Shown: positions 23,675-34,979 of the stretch, piece by piece
How positions within the stretch are numbered: position 1 is the stretch's first letter
Layout of the letters: every line of letters starts with the position of its first letter
From: Pantoea sp. Ap-967
Lineage (GTDB): Bacteria; Pseudomonadota; Gammaproteobacteria; Pseudomonadales; Pseudomonadaceae
Length of the DNA stretch: 64,000 nt
Reading direction: 5' to 3'
Assembly (NCBI RefSeq): GCF_011752565.1
Contig: NZ_VWXK01000006.1
Coordinates: 124,001-188,000 of the forward strand
The notes under the pieces: generated by a model
What the model saw: the letters and a program-made list of their open reading frames with translations, nothing else
What the model was told of the DNA's origin: nothing
Database searches by the model: none
Translations under genes and position numbers: made by a program

Positions 23675-24937
23675 TCAAACCTTCTCGCTGGTCACCTGCA
23701 CATGCAACGCCCGCCCGGCGCCCAGGCCAAACACGATGGCCCCCACCCCGAGCACCGCAAAGATCCAGCCCAACGCCGCCCAGCCGCCGGTGAGGTCATG
23801 CACCAGCCCTACCGCGAACGGCCCCATGGACGCCAGGGTATAACCCACGCCCTGGGCCATGCTCGACAGGTTCGCCGCCACATGGGCATCCTTGGAACGC
23901 AACACGATCAGGGTCAGCGCCAGGGCAAAGGTGCCGCCCTGCCCCAGCCCCAGCACCACTGCCCAGCCCCACAACCCGGACAGCGGCGCATACAGGCAAC
24001 CGAACAACCCGGCCAGGGTCACCAGCATCACCACCACGATGGCCAGCCGTTGGTCCTTGCCCCGCGTCGCCAGCCACGGCGCGGCCAGGGAACTGGCCAG
24101 TTGCACGATCACCGAGCCGGACAGCACCAACCCCGCCTCGGTGGGGCTCAGGCCACGGCCAATCAGAATCGAGGGCAGCCAGCCGAACACGATGTACGCC
24201 AGCGACGACTGCAGGCCCATGTACAGGGTTACCTGCCAGGCCAACGGGTCGCGCCACAGCCCGCGCACGCGGTAAGCCGCCTTGTGCAGGCCATGGCCCT
24301 GCCGTGCCTGGGGCAACCAGACGAGCATCGCCAGCAGCGCCGGGATCATCCAGAAGCCCAGGCCCAGCGCCCAGCTGCCTTCGAAGTGCTGGGTCAGCGG
24401 CACGGTGGCGCCGGCTGCCATGGCGGCGCCCAGGCACAGGGCCATGGTGTACACGCCGGTGAGGGTCCCGGCATGCCGGGGGAAGTCGCGCTTGACGATA
24501 CCCGGCAACAACACACCGATGATGCCGATGCTCGCGCCGGCCATGATGCTGCCGATGAACACCCCTGCCTCGCCCAGCGTGCTGCGCACGACAATGCCCA
24601 GGGCCAGGACCAGGAGAATGCCAAGAATCACCCGCTCGCTGCCAAAACGCCGCGCCAGCAGCGGCGCCAGGGGCGCGAACAGGCCCAGGCAAAGCACCGG
24701 CAAGGTGGTCAGCAAGCCGGCCTGCGACGCGCTAAGCCCCAGCCCTTCGGACACCAGGCCAAGCACCGGCGCCATGCTCGATAGCGCCGGGCGCAGGTTC
24801 AGCGCCACCAGCACCAGGCCCAGCAGCAGCAACCAGGGCCGTACGCGCTGCACGGTAGCCTGCACCTGGGCATCGTCGGCCTCGGCATCGATCAGCAAGG
24901 GGTCGAGCTCGCGCTCGCGGGTGATGGATTCAGACAT
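23675..24937 (-). CDS. CynX/NimT-family MFS transporter
   Basis: A 420-residue inner-membrane major facilitator with about twelve hydrophobic helices. The segment NLRPALSSMAPVLGLVSEGL after the first helix is typical of the CynX/NimT group (cyanate or 2-nitroimidazole transporter relatives). The substrate cannot be read from sequence. A GntR regulator lies 13 bases upstream on the same strand, so regulator and transporter probably form one operon controlled by that regulator. Confidence 0.88.
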   Translation of the reverse strand: MSESITRERELDPLLIDAEADDAQVQATVQRVRPWLLLLGLVLVALNLRPALSSMAPVLGLVSEGLGLSASQAGLLTTLPVLCLGLFAPLAPLLARRFGSERVILGILLVLALGIVVRSTLGEAGVFIGSIMAGASIGIIGVLLPGIVKRDFPRHAGTLTGVYTMALCLGAAMAAGATVPLTQHFEGSWALGLGFWMIPALLAMLVWLPQARQGHGLHKAAYRVRGLWRDPLAWQVTLYMGLQSSLAYIVFGWLPSILIGRGLSPTEAGLVLSGSVIVQLASSLAAPWLATRGKDQRLAIVVVMLVTLAGLFGCLYAPLSGLWGWAVVLGLGQGGTFALALTLIVLRSKDAHVAANLSSMAQGVGYTLASMGPFAVGLVHDLTGGWAALGWIFAVLGVGAIVFGLGAGRALHVQVTSEKV

Positions 24938-24950
24938 GCTTTTCTCGTGG

Positions 24951-25601
24951 TCAGGATTCGATGAGGGTACGGCTCAGCTGCTTGGCCCGCTGTGGGTCAC
25001 GCTGCTCGATGGCGTCGACGATCTGCCCGTGCAGGTCGAAGGTTGCCTGGCAGCGCGGAACAGTGGCCATGTTGTGCTGCAGCGCGCTGGCGACCACCCC
25101 GGAGAAGTAGCGGTACAGCTCGCTCAGGGCCGGGTTGTGCGCGGCATCGATCAGCCGCTGGTGAAACACCAGGTCGCAGGTCACATAGGCATCGACGTCA
25201 CCGTGAAAATGCTCGCCACTGCCGGCCAGTGCGGCGCGCAGCCCTTGCAGGTCGGCCTCGGTACGGCGCAAGGCGGCAAGGCCGATGGCCTCGGTTTCGA
25301 GGATATGCCGGGTTTCCCGGGCCTGCTCCAGCGTGCAGCGCGCCATGGCCTGCACCGCCTGCAGTGGGTCTTGGCTGGTGCGCAGGTAGCTGCCGTCGCC
25401 CTGGCGGATTTCCACCAGGCCGGCGAAGGCCAGCACCCGCATGGCTTCGCGCACGGTGTTGCGGCTGATGCCCAGCTGCAGGGCCAGTTCAGGCTCGGTG
25501 GGCAGGCGCTGCCCGACCTGCCAGTCGCCCTGGAGGATGCGTTCACGCATGCGCTCCACGGCCAATTCCACCAGGGATCGGCGGGTGACTTCTGTGTTCA
25601 T
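24951..25601 (-). CDS. FadR/GntR-family regulator
   Basis: A 216-residue regulator of the GntR family, FadR (FCD) subgroup. The winged helix lies at residues 8-75 (RMRERILQGDWQVGQRLPTE, then ELALQLGISRNTVREAMRVL, with QGDGSYL in the wing). The FCD effector domain follows, with metal-binding His candidates in VFHQRLIDAAHNPALS. I use the ATG at 25601; an in-frame TTG is at 25610. It probably controls itself and the MFS gene. A perfect inverted repeat overlapping the start codon region (25602-25630) is a good operator candidate. Confidence 0.9.
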   Translation of the reverse strand: MNTEVTRRSLVELAVERMRERILQGDWQVGQRLPTEPELALQLGISRNTVREAMRVLAFAGLVEIRQGDGSYLRTSQDPLQAVQAMARCTLEQARETRHILETEAIGLAALRRTEADLQGLRAALAGSGEHFHGDVDAYVTCDLVFHQRLIDAAHNPALSELYRYFSGVVASALQHNMATVPRCQATFDLHGQIVDAIEQRDPQRAKQLSRTLIES

Positions 25602-25630
25602 GCAATTCAACCAATCATCCGATGAATTGC
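25602..25630. promoter_or_regulatory. Candidate operator of the GntR regulator
   Basis: GCAATTCA and TGAATTGC form a perfect 8-base inverted repeat separated by 13 bases, immediately upstream of the start codon at 25601. Its position suggests autoregulation by blocking transcription or initiation. Confidence 0.45.
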
Positions 25631-25690
25631 TGCAGCTTAATCGAACCCCACGTTTACATCAATTCAGGTGACGCCTGCGCGCCAAAACCC

Positions 25691-25793
25691 CGTAGGAGCG
25701 AGCAAAGCTCGCGATGCGATCGAACAGGCGCAACAGGCTTCAAACTAGCAACCTGCCTGTGGCACCGCATCGCGAGCTGCGCTCGCTCCTACC
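25691..25793. repeat. REP pair (GTAGGAGCGAGC family)
   Basis: CGTAGGAGCGAGCAAAGCTC and GCGAGCTGCGCTCGCTCCTA are inverted arms around a 50-base spacer with a GGCAGG/CCTGCC-like hairpin. It lies between hisC and the GntR gene. Confidence 0.83.
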
Positions 25794-25813
25794 GGTACAT
25801 CACCGGGCGTGGG

Positions 25814-26863
25814 TTAGCTCAGCGCGTCGATCAGCGCCTGGTTCATCTCTGGCGTACCGATGGTGATGCGCAGGAACTGGGCGATCCGCTGCTGCTTGAA
25901 GTGGCGCACGATCACGCCCTGCTCACGCAGCCGCGCAGCCAGTTGCGCCGCATCCTGCTGCGGGTGGCGGGCGAAGATGAAGTTGGCCGCCGAAGGCAGT
26001 ACCTCGAAGCCCTTGGCAACCAGCTGCTCGACCAGCGCCTCGCGGCTGTCGATCACCTTGCGGCAGGTTTCCTCGAAATACGCCTGGTCCTCGAAGGCCA
26101 CGGCCGCACCCACGATTGCCATACGGTCCAGCGGGTAGGAGTTGAAGCTGTTCTTGATCCGCTCCAGCGCCTCGATCAGGTCTGGGTGGCCGACTGCCAG
26201 GCCAACACGCAGGCCTGCCAGCGAACGCGACTTGGACAGGGTCTGGGTCACCAGCAGGTTGTCGTAGCGGTCCACCAGGCCGATGGCCGTTTCACCGCCG
26301 AAATCGATATAGGCCTCGTCCACCACCACCACCGAGTCACGGTTGGCCTGCAGCAGTTGCTCGACGGCTTCGAGCGGCAGCAGGCAACCCGTTGGCGCGT
26401 TGGGGTTGGGGAAGATGATCCCGGCATTGGGCTTGCTGTAGTCGGCAACGTGGATCTGGAACTGCTCGTCCAGCGCCACCTGCTCGAACGGAATACCGTA
26501 CAGGCCGCAGTACACCGGGTAGAAGCTGTAGCTGACATCCGGGAACAGCAGCGGGCCTTGGGCGTGCTGGAACAGGCCGTGGAAGATGTGCGCCAGCACC
26601 TCGTCCGAGCCATTGCCGACGAACACCTGGGCCGGGGTGACGCCATAGTAGTCGGCCACTGCCTGCTTGAGCCGGTCGCCGTTGGGGTCCGGGTACAGGC
26701 GCAGGTTGTCGTTCAGCTCGCCGCGCATGGCTTCCAGCGCCTTGGGCGACGGGCCGTAGGGGTTCTCGTTGGTGTTCAGCTTGACCAGGCGGGCCAGCTT
26801 GGGTTGCTCGCCCGGGACGTAAGGCACGAGGTCCTTGACGAAGGGGCTCCAGAATCGACTCAT
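25814..26863 (-). CDS. hisC: Histidinol-phosphate aminotransferase
   Basis: A PLP transaminase converting imidazole-acetol phosphate to histidinol phosphate. It is 349 residues, starting [20 protein letters not shown], with the family segment [13 protein letters not shown] near residue 28, the PLP-binding YIDFG near 205 and the PLP lysine in [14 protein letters not shown] near 225. It begins 2 bases after hisD ends, so it is the third gene of the hisG-hisD-hisC run. No other his genes lie in the window. Confidence 0.95.
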   Translation of the reverse strand: MSRFWSPFVKDLVPYVPGEQPKLARLVKLNTNENPYGPSPKALEAMRGELNDNLRLYPDPNGDRLKQAVADYYGVTPAQVFVGNGSDEVLAHIFHGLFQHAQGPLLFPDVSYSFYPVYCGLYGIPFEQVALDEQFQIHVADYSKPNAGIIFPNPNAPTGCLLPLEAVEQLLQANRDSVVVVDEAYIDFGGETAIGLVDRYDNLLVTQTLSKSRSLAGLRVGLAVGHPDLIEALERIKNSFNSYPLDRMAIVGAAVAFEDQAYFEETCRKVIDSREALVEQLVAKGFEVLPSAANFIFARHPQQDAAQLAARLREQGVIVRHFKQQRIAQFLRITIGTPEMNQALIDALS

Positions 26864-26865
26864 GC

Positions 26866-28191
26866 TCAGTTCCCCTTGTCTTGGGTCAGGATACGGTATT
26901 CGGCACTGCGGGCGTGGGCGGTCAGCGACTCGCCGCGGGCCAGGATCGATGCGGTGTGGCCCAGCTCCGACGCGCCCTGCTCGGAGCAGAAGATAATCGA
27001 CGAACGCTTCTGGAAGTCATACACCCCCAGCGGCGACGAGAAGCGCGCAGTGCCGGAGGTTGGCAGCACGTGGTTGGGGCCGGCGCAGTAGTCGCCCAGC
27101 GCTTCGCTGGTATGGCGGCCCATGAAGATCGCACCGGCGTGGCGAATGTGCGGCAACCAGGCCTGCGGGTCGGCGACCGACAGCTCCAGGTGCTCGGGGG
27201 CGATGCGGTTGGCGACTTCGATGGCCTGCTGCATGTCACGCACCTGAATCAGCGCGCCACGGCCGTTGACCGACTTCTCGATGATTTCGGCACGTTCCAT
27301 GGTCGGCAGCAGCTTGTCGATGCTGGCAGCCACGCGGTCGAGGAACGCGGCATCCGGGCTGACCAGAATGGCCTGGGCGTCTTCGTCGTGTTCAGCCTGG
27401 GAGAACAGGTCCATGGCGATCCAGTCCGGGTCGGTCTGGCCATCGCACACCACGAGGATTTCCGACGGGCCGGCGATCATGTCGATACCCACCTGGCCGA
27501 ACACATGGCGCTTGGCGGTGGCCACGTAGATGTTGCCCGGGCCGACGATCTTGTCCACCTGAGGCACGCTATCGGTGCCATAGGCCAATGCCGCAACAGC
27601 CTGGGCGCCGCCCACGGTGAACACCCGGTCGACCCCGGCGATGCAGGCTGCCGCCAGCACCAGCTCGTTGATTTCGCCACGCGGGGTCGGCACTACCATC
27701 ACCACTTCGGCCACGCCGGCTACCTTGGCCGGGATGGCGTTCATCAGCACCGACGAGGGGTACGACGCCTTGCCACCCGGCACGTACAGGCCGGCACGGT
27801 CCAGCGGGGTGACCTTCTGGCCAAGCACGGTGCCATCGGCTTCGGTGTATTGCCAGGAGTCCTGCTTCTGCCGCTCGTGGTACACACGCACGCGGTTGGC
27901 GGCTTTTTCCAGGGCTTCACGCTGGGCCGGGGTGATCCGGGTCAGGGCCAGTTCCAGGCGCTCGCGGCCCAGGATCAGGTCGTTGATCGACTGGGCATCG
28001 ACGCCATCGAAACGCTGGGTGAACTCCACCAACGCCGCATCGCCGCGCTCGCGCACAGCCTTGATGATGTCGAGCACGCGCTGGTTGACCGCGTCATCGG
28101 ACACACTTTCCCAGCTCAGCAGATGATCCAGATGTCGGGCGAAATCCGGATCAGCGGCGTTGAGACGGGCAATTGCAGTGGACACGGTCAT
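26866..28191 (-). CDS. hisD: Histidinol dehydrogenase
   Basis: Catalyses the last two oxidations of histidine synthesis (histidinol to histidine), using NAD and zinc. The protein is 441 residues. It shows the signature of the family around [20 protein letters not shown] and [16 protein letters not shown] (zinc-ligand His, Gln and Glu), and C-terminal [13 protein letters not shown] and [15 protein letters not shown] 126-base gap separates it from hisG; I see nothing functional in that gap. Confidence 0.96.
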   Translation of the reverse strand: MTVSTAIARLNAADPDFARHLDHLLSWESVSDDAVNQRVLDIIKAVRERGDAALVEFTQRFDGVDAQSINDLILGRERLELALTRITPAQREALEKAANRVRVYHERQKQDSWQYTEADGTVLGQKVTPLDRAGLYVPGGKASYPSSVLMNAIPAKVAGVAEVVMVVPTPRGEINELVLAAACIAGVDRVFTVGGAQAVAALAYGTDSVPQVDKIVGPGNIYVATAKRHVFGQVGIDMIAGPSEILVVCDGQTDPDWIAMDLFSQAEHDEDAQAILVSPDAAFLDRVAASIDKLLPTMERAEIIEKSVNGRGALIQVRDMQQAIEVANRIAPEHLELSVADPQAWLPHIRHAGAIFMGRHTSEALGDYCAGPNHVLPTSGTARFSSPLGVYDFQKRSSIIFCSEQGASELGHTASILARGESLTAHARSAEYRILTQDKGN

Positions 28192-28317
28192 GGCGAGGGC
28201 CTCGATTATTAGCGAATGCTCAGGCGCCCTAGGCTACCAGTCCATCCGCGCGGGCACCCGAGAAAAATGGCTATGACGCGGATAGACGGGCGCGGCAGCA
28301 GAGGCCGCGCTCAGGAG

Positions 28318-28953
28318 TCAGCCGCGGTGTCGTGATTCGACTGCTTGGCGCAGCGTGTCGATCAGGCTTTGGATGCGGGCGTGCTGCATTTTCATGGAGG
28401 CCTTGTTGACCACCAGGCGCGAGCTGATCGTGGCGATCAGTTCCTGGGGCTCCAGGCCGTTGGCACGCAGGGTGTTGCCGGTGTCGACCACGTCGATGAT
28501 CTTGTCGGCGAGGTTGATCAGCGGGGCCAGCTCCATGGAGCCGTACAGCTTGATGATGTCGACCTGGCGGCCCTGTTCGGCGTAGTAGCGCTTGGCTACG
28601 TTGACGAACTTGGTGGCCACGCGCAGGCGGCCCTTGGGCTCAGGCGCGCCAACCACGCCGGCGGTCATCAGCTTGCAGCGGGCGATCTGCAGGTCCAGCG
28701 GTTCGTACAGGCCCTGGCCGCCGTACTCCATCAGCACGTCCTTGCCAGCCACACCGAGGTCGGCGGCGCCATGCTCGACATAGGTCGGCACGTCGGTGGC
28801 ACGCACGATCAGCAGGCGCACGTCGTCCTGCGTGGTGGGGATGATCAGCTTGCGGCTCTTGTCCGGGTTCTCGGTAGGCACGATACCGGCCTCGGCCAGC
28901 AACGGCAGGGTATCGTCGAGAATACGGCCTTTGGAAAGCGCGATGGTCAACAT
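28318..28953 (-). CDS. hisG: ATP phosphoribosyltransferase, short form
   Basis: The first step of histidine synthesis. The 211-residue protein starts [19 protein letters not shown] and has the PRPP-binding segment [20 protein letters not shown]. It lacks the C-terminal regulatory domain, so it is the short HisG form that needs HisZ for activity; hisZ is not in this window. I use the ATG at 28953, matching the short family N-terminus; the frame opens 57 bases earlier. It is 93 bases after murA. Confidence 0.95.
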   Translation of the reverse strand: MLTIALSKGRILDDTLPLLAEAGIVPTENPDKSRKLIIPTTQDDVRLLIVRATDVPTYVEHGAADLGVAGKDVLMEYGGQGLYEPLDLQIARCKLMTAGVVGAPEPKGRLRVATKFVNVAKRYYAEQGRQVDIIKLYGSMELAPLINLADKIIDVVDTGNTLRANGLEPQELIATISSRLVVNKASMKMQHARIQSLIDTLRQAVESRHRG

Positions 28954-29046
28954 TGGAACGTCGGTCCTTAAGCGGCTACTGCCGGCCGGGCGTGTTTCGC
29001 CCGACCGCATTCAATTCGAAGGGTGCGTCCTTGCACCCGCGGGCAA

Positions 29047-30575
<1,529 letters not shown>

Positions 30576-30621
30576 GCTCAACCTCAATCGGCGCCCGATG
30601 CGCACGGGTCGGCCATCATAC

Positions 30622-30674
30622 AAAAAAGCCCCTCGCCTGCGAAGCCCAACGAAGGGGCACGCGACCGAGGGGCT
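30622..30674 (-). terminator. Intrinsic terminator of the mla operon
   Basis: On the minus strand AGCCCCTCG pairs with CGAGGGGCT across a large loop, followed by TTTTTT. It lies just past mlaB, ahead of ibaG. Confidence 0.75.
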
Positions 30675-30693
30675 GTTCTTCACTGCCAAGCCA

Positions 30694-30996
30694 TTAGCTC
30701 GCCAGTACCTCATCGAGGTCATAGACCTCGGCAATTTCCCGCATGTCATCGGGCATGCCGCGCACGTCGCAGGCCTTGCCCGCCGCCTGGGCGTCACGGA
30801 TGAACGCCAGCAGCAGCGACAGGCCGACGCTGGTGGAGCGCACCACCGCCGAACAATCGAGCACCAGCCGGGTTTCCCGGCAGGCGTCGATCAACGCCTT
30901 GCCCTGCTTGCGCAGGCCCGGGCCGCTGCGGTAATCCAGCACGCCGGCCAGGCACAGCACGCCTGGCTCGGCCATGCTCACGGCAGCCTCGCTCAT
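30694..30996 (-). CDS. mlaB: STAS-domain protein MlaB
   Basis: The 100-residue STAS protein that binds MlaF and is needed for the MlaFEDB phospholipid transporter. The STAS core is LAGVLDYRSGPGLRKQG and VLDCSAVVRSTSVGLSLLL, with Ser-Thr-Ser at the phosphorylatable position. Its start overlaps mlaC by 4 bases (ATGA), so it is coupled to that gene. It ends the mla run, before an intrinsic terminator. Confidence 0.92.
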   Translation of the reverse strand: MSEAAVSMAEPGVLCLAGVLDYRSGPGLRKQGKALIDACRETRLVLDCSAVVRSTSVGLSLLLAFIRDAQAAGKACDVRGMPDDMREIAEVYDLDEVLAS

Positions 30997-31640
30997 TTGA
31001 CGGTTTTCTCCGGCGAGCTGTCCGCCGCTTGCTTGGCCTTGGCCACTTCGCCGGCCCAGCCATCGATGGTCTTGTCCAGGTTGTTGCCGTTGCGCTGCAT
31101 GGCGTCGGCGAACTGGTCGCGGAACAGCTTGCCGATGTTGATGCCGTTGACGATCACGTTACGCACCTTCCACTCGCCGGCGAGGTTTTCCAGGGTGTAC
31201 TGCACCGGGTACACCGCGCCATTGTTGCCGGTGACCTTCATGCCAACGCTGGCGCGTTTGCCGTCGTCAGCCTTGGGCGGGTCGACGGTGATGCCCTGGT
31301 TGTTGTATTCCAGCAGCGCATTGCCATAGAACTGCATCAGGCTGCGCTTGAAGTTTTCCTGGAAGCGCTGCATCTGCGCTGGGGTGGCATTGCGCGAATA
31401 CTTGACGGTCATGATGCTCTTGGAAATGCCGTCGGCATCCACCACCGGGCCGAGGATGCGGTTGAGCGCATCGTAGAAGGCATTGGGGTTGGCCTTGTAC
31501 TGCTCCTTGTTGGCCTTGAGGTCGCTGAGCAGTTCGGTGGTGGTGCCCTGAACCACGTCGTGCGGCGACTGCGCAGCCAGTGCCATCAGGGGGAAGGCCG
31601 CCAGCAACACCAGCAGGCCACGTCGCAGGATCGAAATCAT
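30993..31640 (-). CDS. mlaC: Periplasmic phospholipid-binding protein MlaC
   Basis: A 215-residue periplasmic carrier that ferries phospholipids between the outer-membrane MlaA complex and the inner-membrane MlaFEDB complex. A signal peptide is present (MISILRRGLLVLLAAFPLMA then LAAQSP, cleavage near residue 23). The mature part has the Tol-pal/MlaC-type segments DVVQGTTTELLSDLKANKEQ and LMQFYGNALLEYNNQ. P. putida calls this series ttg2 (toluene tolerance). Confidence 0.94.
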   Translation of the reverse strand: MISILRRGLLVLLAAFPLMALAAQSPHDVVQGTTTELLSDLKANKEQYKANPNAFYDALNRILGPVVDADGISKSIMTVKYSRNATPAQMQRFQENFKRSLMQFYGNALLEYNNQGITVDPPKADDGKRASVGMKVTGNNGAVYPVQYTLENLAGEWKVRNVIVNGINIGKLFRDQFADAMQRNGNNLDKTIDGWAGEVAKAKQAADSSPEKTVK

Positions 31641-31649
31641 GGAAACTCC

Positions 31650-32135
31650 TTATTTAGCCGGTTGCGCTTCTTTGGGTTCCTTGCCAACGGTGTTGAGCAG
31701 GAACTTGCCAATCAGATCTTCCAGCACCAGTGCCGACTGGGTGTCATGGATGGTCGAGCCATCCTTGAGCACGTCTTCCTCGCCGCCCACGCTGATGCCG
31801 ATGTATTTCTCGCCAAGCAAACCGGCGGTCAGGATCGAGGCAGTGGAGTCGGTCGGCAGGTTGTTCACCGACTTGTCCAGCTGCAGGGTCACCCGACCGG
31901 TGTAGGAATCACGGTCCAGATCGATGGCGGTAACCTTGCCGATGGTGACACCGGCCATGGTCACTTTAGCTCTGACCGTCAAACCGGCGATATTGTCGAA
32001 GTAGGCGTAAACTTTATAGGTATCGCTGCTCGGGCTGGCCGACAGGCCGCTGACACGCAGGGCCAGCAGCAGCAACGCCAGGATCCCGGCCAGAAGGAAC
32101 AGGCCGACACCGATTTCCAGGGTGCGGTTTTGCAT
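31650..32135 (-). CDS. mlaD: MCE-domain lipid transport protein MlaD
   Basis: A 161-residue inner-membrane-anchored MCE protein that forms the hexameric ring of the Mla transporter. An N-terminal transmembrane helix (GLFLLAGILALLLLALRVSG) is followed by the MCE domain, with FDNIAGLTVRAKVTMAGVTIGK near residues 45-65. Its ATG shares one base with the mlaE stop (TGATG). Confidence 0.94.
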   Translation of the reverse strand: MQNRTLEIGVGLFLLAGILALLLLALRVSGLSASPSSDTYKVYAYFDNIAGLTVRAKVTMAGVTIGKVTAIDLDRDSYTGRVTLQLDKSVNNLPTDSTASILTAGLLGEKYIGISVGGEEDVLKDGSTIHDTQSALVLEDLIGKFLLNTVGKEPKEAQPAK

Positions 32136-32935
32136 CAGAAATCTCCAAACATCAAGGCGGTCAGAATAAAGTCCAGACCCAGTACTGCCAACGAGGCATA
32201 AACCACGGTCTTGGTGGTGGCACGGCTGATCCCTTCTGAGGTGGGCTCGCAGTCATACCCCTGGAATACGGCGATCCAGGTCGTGACGAAGGCGAACACC
32301 AGGCTCTTGAGCAGCCCGTTGAGCACGTCGTCGGTAAAGGAAACGCTGTTCTGCATGTTGGCCCAGAACGAGCCTTCGTAGACGCCCAGCCAGTCGACCG
32401 CGACCCACGAACCGCCCCAGATGCCGACCACGCTGAAGATCAGCGCCAGCAGCGGCAGCGAGATGAAGCCCGCCCACAGGCGCGGCGCGACGATGTACTT
32501 GAGCGGGTCGACGCCGATCATTTCCAGGCTCGACAGCTGCTCGGTGGATTTCATGTTGCCGATTTCGGCCGTCAGCGCGGAACCGGCGCGGCCGGCGAAC
32601 AACAGCGCGGTCACCACCGGGCCCAGTTCGCGCAGCAGGGTCAGGGCGACCATCTGCCCCACGGCCTGCTCGGAGCCGTACTTGGTCAGGATGCTGTAGC
32701 CCTGCAGGGCCAGCACCATGCCGATGAACACGCCGGACACGACGATGATCGCCAGCGACAGCACGCCCACCGAATACAGCTGCTTGGTCAGCAGCTGGAA
32801 GCCGCCACCGATGCCGCCACGCCCTGCCAGGGCATGGAACAGGAACAGGCAGGAACGCCCCAGCACCGCCAGCACGTCGATCGCCGAGCGGCCGAACAGG
32901 CGAATACGTTCGAGAATGGATTTTCTGCGCATCAA
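32135..32935 (-). CDS. mlaE: Mla transporter permease MlaE
   Basis: The permease subunit of MlaFEDB. The 266-residue protein has five or six hydrophobic helices and the conserved cytoplasmic segment [20 protein letters not shown] (EQ loop) before [11 protein letters not shown]. It overlaps mlaF by 4 bases (ATGA) and mlaD by 1, so translation is coupled along the operon. Confidence 0.95.
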   Translation of the reverse strand: MMRRKSILERIRLFGRSAIDVLAVLGRSCLFLFHALAGRGGIGGGFQLLTKQLYSVGVLSLAIIVVSGVFIGMVLALQGYSILTKYGSEQAVGQMVALTLLRELGPVVTALLFAGRAGSALTAEIGNMKSTEQLSSLEMIGVDPLKYIVAPRLWAGFISLPLLALIFSVVGIWGGSWVAVDWLGVYEGSFWANMQNSVSFTDDVLNGLLKSLVFAFVTTWIAVFQGYDCEPTSEGISRATTKTVVYASLAVLGLDFILTALMFGDF

Positions 32936-33741
32936 CGCGCTCCCAGCAAATCGGCGCGGTAGTCAGGCGCGGGAAAATGGAACGGTACCGGGCCGTCCGG
33001 GTCGCCCTTCATGAACTGGCGAATCCGCGGATTGTCCGAGCCCATCAGCTCGTCCGGAGTGCCCTGGCCCAGCACCTGGCCATCGCCCACGACGTAGATG
33101 TAGTCGGCGATGCTGGCGGTTTCCGCCAGGTCATGGGACACCACGATGCTGGTGATGCCCAGGGCATCGTTGAGCAGGCGGATCAGGCGCACCAGAACGC
33201 CCATGGCGATCGGGTCCTGGCCGACGAACGGCTCGTCGTACATCAGGATCTGCGGGTCCAGGGCAATCGCCCGGGCCAGCGCCACCCGGCGCTTCATGCC
33301 GCCGGAGAGCTCGTCGGGCATCAGGTCGATGGCACCGCGCAGGCCCACGGCCTGCAGCTTCATCAACACGATGTCACGGATCATCTCGTCCGACAGCTGG
33401 GTATGCACGCGCAGCGGGAACGCGACGTTCTCGAACACATCGAGGTCGGTGAACAGCGCGCCGCTCTGGAACAGCACGCCCATTTGCTTGCGGGCGTCGA
33501 ACAGGTCGCTGCGCGACAGGCTCGGCAGGTTCTGCCCGGCCACCCACACCTCACCGCTCGACGGCCGCAGCTGCGCGCCCATCAGGCGTAGCAGCGTGGT
33601 CTTGCCACACCCCGAAGGCCCCATGATGCCGGTGACCTTGCCCCGCGGGATGCGGATGTCGACATTGCTGAAAATGCTGCGCGAACCGCGCTTGAAGGTC
33701 ACTCCCTTCAACTCGACCGCGTAGGCGCTATCCACACTCAT
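32932..33741 (-). CDS. mlaF: Mla transporter ATPase MlaF
   Basis: The ATP-binding subunit of the Mla phospholipid transporter. It is 269 residues with Walker [10 protein letters not shown], the signature [14 protein letters not shown], Walker [14 protein letters not shown] and a switch His in IVVSHDLAE. The first gene of the mla run, its start lies 247 bases from divergent kdsD. AAGGAG lies about 7 bases before the ATG. Confidence 0.96.
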   Translation of the reverse strand: MSVDSAYAVELKGVTFKRGSRSIFSNVDIRIPRGKVTGIMGPSGCGKTTLLRLMGAQLRPSSGEVWVAGQNLPSLSRSDLFDARKQMGVLFQSGALFTDLDVFENVAFPLRVHTQLSDEMIRDIVLMKLQAVGLRGAIDLMPDELSGGMKRRVALARAIALDPQILMYDEPFVGQDPIAMGVLVRLIRLLNDALGITSIVVSHDLAETASIADYIYVVGDGQVLGQGTPDELMGSDNPRIRQFMKGDPDGPVPFHFPAPDYRADLLGAR

Positions 33742-33831
33742 CTAGACTCCTTGCTAGTGCAGCCTCGCACTCATGGACGCCGGCCCCCTCATGGAAGGCA
33801 CACGTACCCCTGGCAGGCTGAATAGCGGCGA

Positions 33832-33861
33832 ACTATAGCACCGCTGACAGCCCCGCCCCAA
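33832..33861 (-). promoter_or_regulatory. Sigma70-type promoter of the mla operon
   Basis: On the minus strand TTGGGG is followed after 18 bases by TATAGT, with TG one base before it (extended -10). The predicted start is near 33825, about 85 bases before mlaF. Confidence 0.55.
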
Positions 33862-33927
33862 GGCCATGGAACGAGTCGTTCAGGCCAATGACAGGCTTTG
33901 ATGGCAATTGATGAGGCAATCGAAAGG

Positions 33928-33956
33928 GTGAGGCTTTCTTCCATTGCAGCTATAAT
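33928..33956 (+). promoter_or_regulatory. Possible promoter of kdsD
   Basis: A perfect TATAAT lies 32 bases before the kdsD start, with a weak GTGAGG 17 bases further upstream. It would give a leader of about 25 bases. Confidence 0.45.
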
Positions 33957-33988
33957 CGCCGCCTTTTAATCAGGCATTGCTTTTCGAC

Positions 33989-34963
33989 ATGAGCCAATCC
34001 AGCGAGCTGATCCAATCCGCCCAGCGTACCTTGCGCCTGGAACTCGAGGCCGTAGAAGGCCTGGTGGCCCGTCTCGACGCCAATTTCGTCAAGGCCTGCG
34101 AACTGATCCTGGCCAGCAAGGGCCGGGTCGTGGTGGTTGGCATGGGCAAGTCCGGGCACATCGGCAACAAGATCGCCGCCACCCTGGCCAGCACCGGCAC
34201 GCCGGCATTCTTCGTGCATCCGGCCGAGGCCAGCCACGGCGACATGGGCATGATCACCCGTGACGACGTCATCCTGGCCCTGTCCAACTCCGGCAGCACC
34301 GCTGAAATCGTTACCTTGCTGCCGCTGATCAAGCGCCTGGGCATCCAGTTGGTCAGCCTGACCGGCAACCCGGACTCGCCCCTGGCCCAGGCCGCTGAGG
34401 TCAACCTCGACGCCAGCGTTAGCCAGGAAGCCTGCCCGCTGAACCTGGCGCCCACCTCCTCCACCACCGCGGCGCTGGTGCTGGGTGACGCCCTGGCCAT
34501 CGCCCTGCTTGAAGCACGCGGTTTCACCGCCGAAGATTTCGCCTTCTCGCACCCCGGCGGTGCCTTGGGCCGTCGCCTGCTGCTGAAGGTGGAAAACGTG
34601 ATGCACGCCGGCGACGAACTGCCGCAAGTGCAGCGCGGCACCCTGCTCAAGGACGCCCTGCTGGAAATGTCTCGCAAAGGTTTGGGCATGACCGTTGTCA
34701 TGGAAGCCGACGGCACCCTGGCCGGGATCTTCACCGACGGCGACCTGCGCCGCAGCCTGGACCGCAACATCGACGTGCACACCACCCTGATCGACCAGGT
34801 GATGACCGTACACGGCAAGACCGCCCGCGCCGACATGCTCGCCGCCGAGGCCCTGAAAATCATGGAAGACCACAAGATCAGCGCCCTGGTGGTCGTCGAC
34901 AAGCACGACCGCCCCACCGGCGCCCTGAACATGCATGACCTGCTGCGCGCCGGCGTGATGTAA
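33989..34963 (+). CDS. kdsD: D-arabinose 5-phosphate isomerase
   Basis: Interconverts ribulose 5-phosphate and arabinose 5-phosphate, the first step of KDO synthesis for LPS. The 324-residue protein has an SIS domain (GMGKSGHIGNKIAATLAST, residues 53-71; SNSGSTAEIVTLLPL near 100) and two C-terminal CBS domains (about 205-324). The frame opens 12 bases earlier at a TTG; the ATG at 33989 fits the family. It heads the kdsD-kdsC-lptC-lptA-lptB-rpoN run. Confidence 0.95.
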   Translation: MSQSSELIQSAQRTLRLELEAVEGLVARLDANFVKACELILASKGRVVVVGMGKSGHIGNKIAATLASTGTPAFFVHPAEASHGDMGMITRDDVILALSNSGSTAEIVTLLPLIKRLGIQLVSLTGNPDSPLAQAAEVNLDASVSQEACPLNLAPTSSTTAALVLGDALAIALLEARGFTAEDFAFSHPGGALGRRLLLKVENVMHAGDELPQVQRGTLLKDALLEMSRKGLGMTVVMEADGTLAGIFTDGDLRRSLDRNIDVHTTLIDQVMTVHGKTARADMLAAEALKIMEDHKISALVVVDKHDRPTGALNMHDLLRAGVM

Positions 34964-34979
34964 CAAGAGAGCCTTAAAG

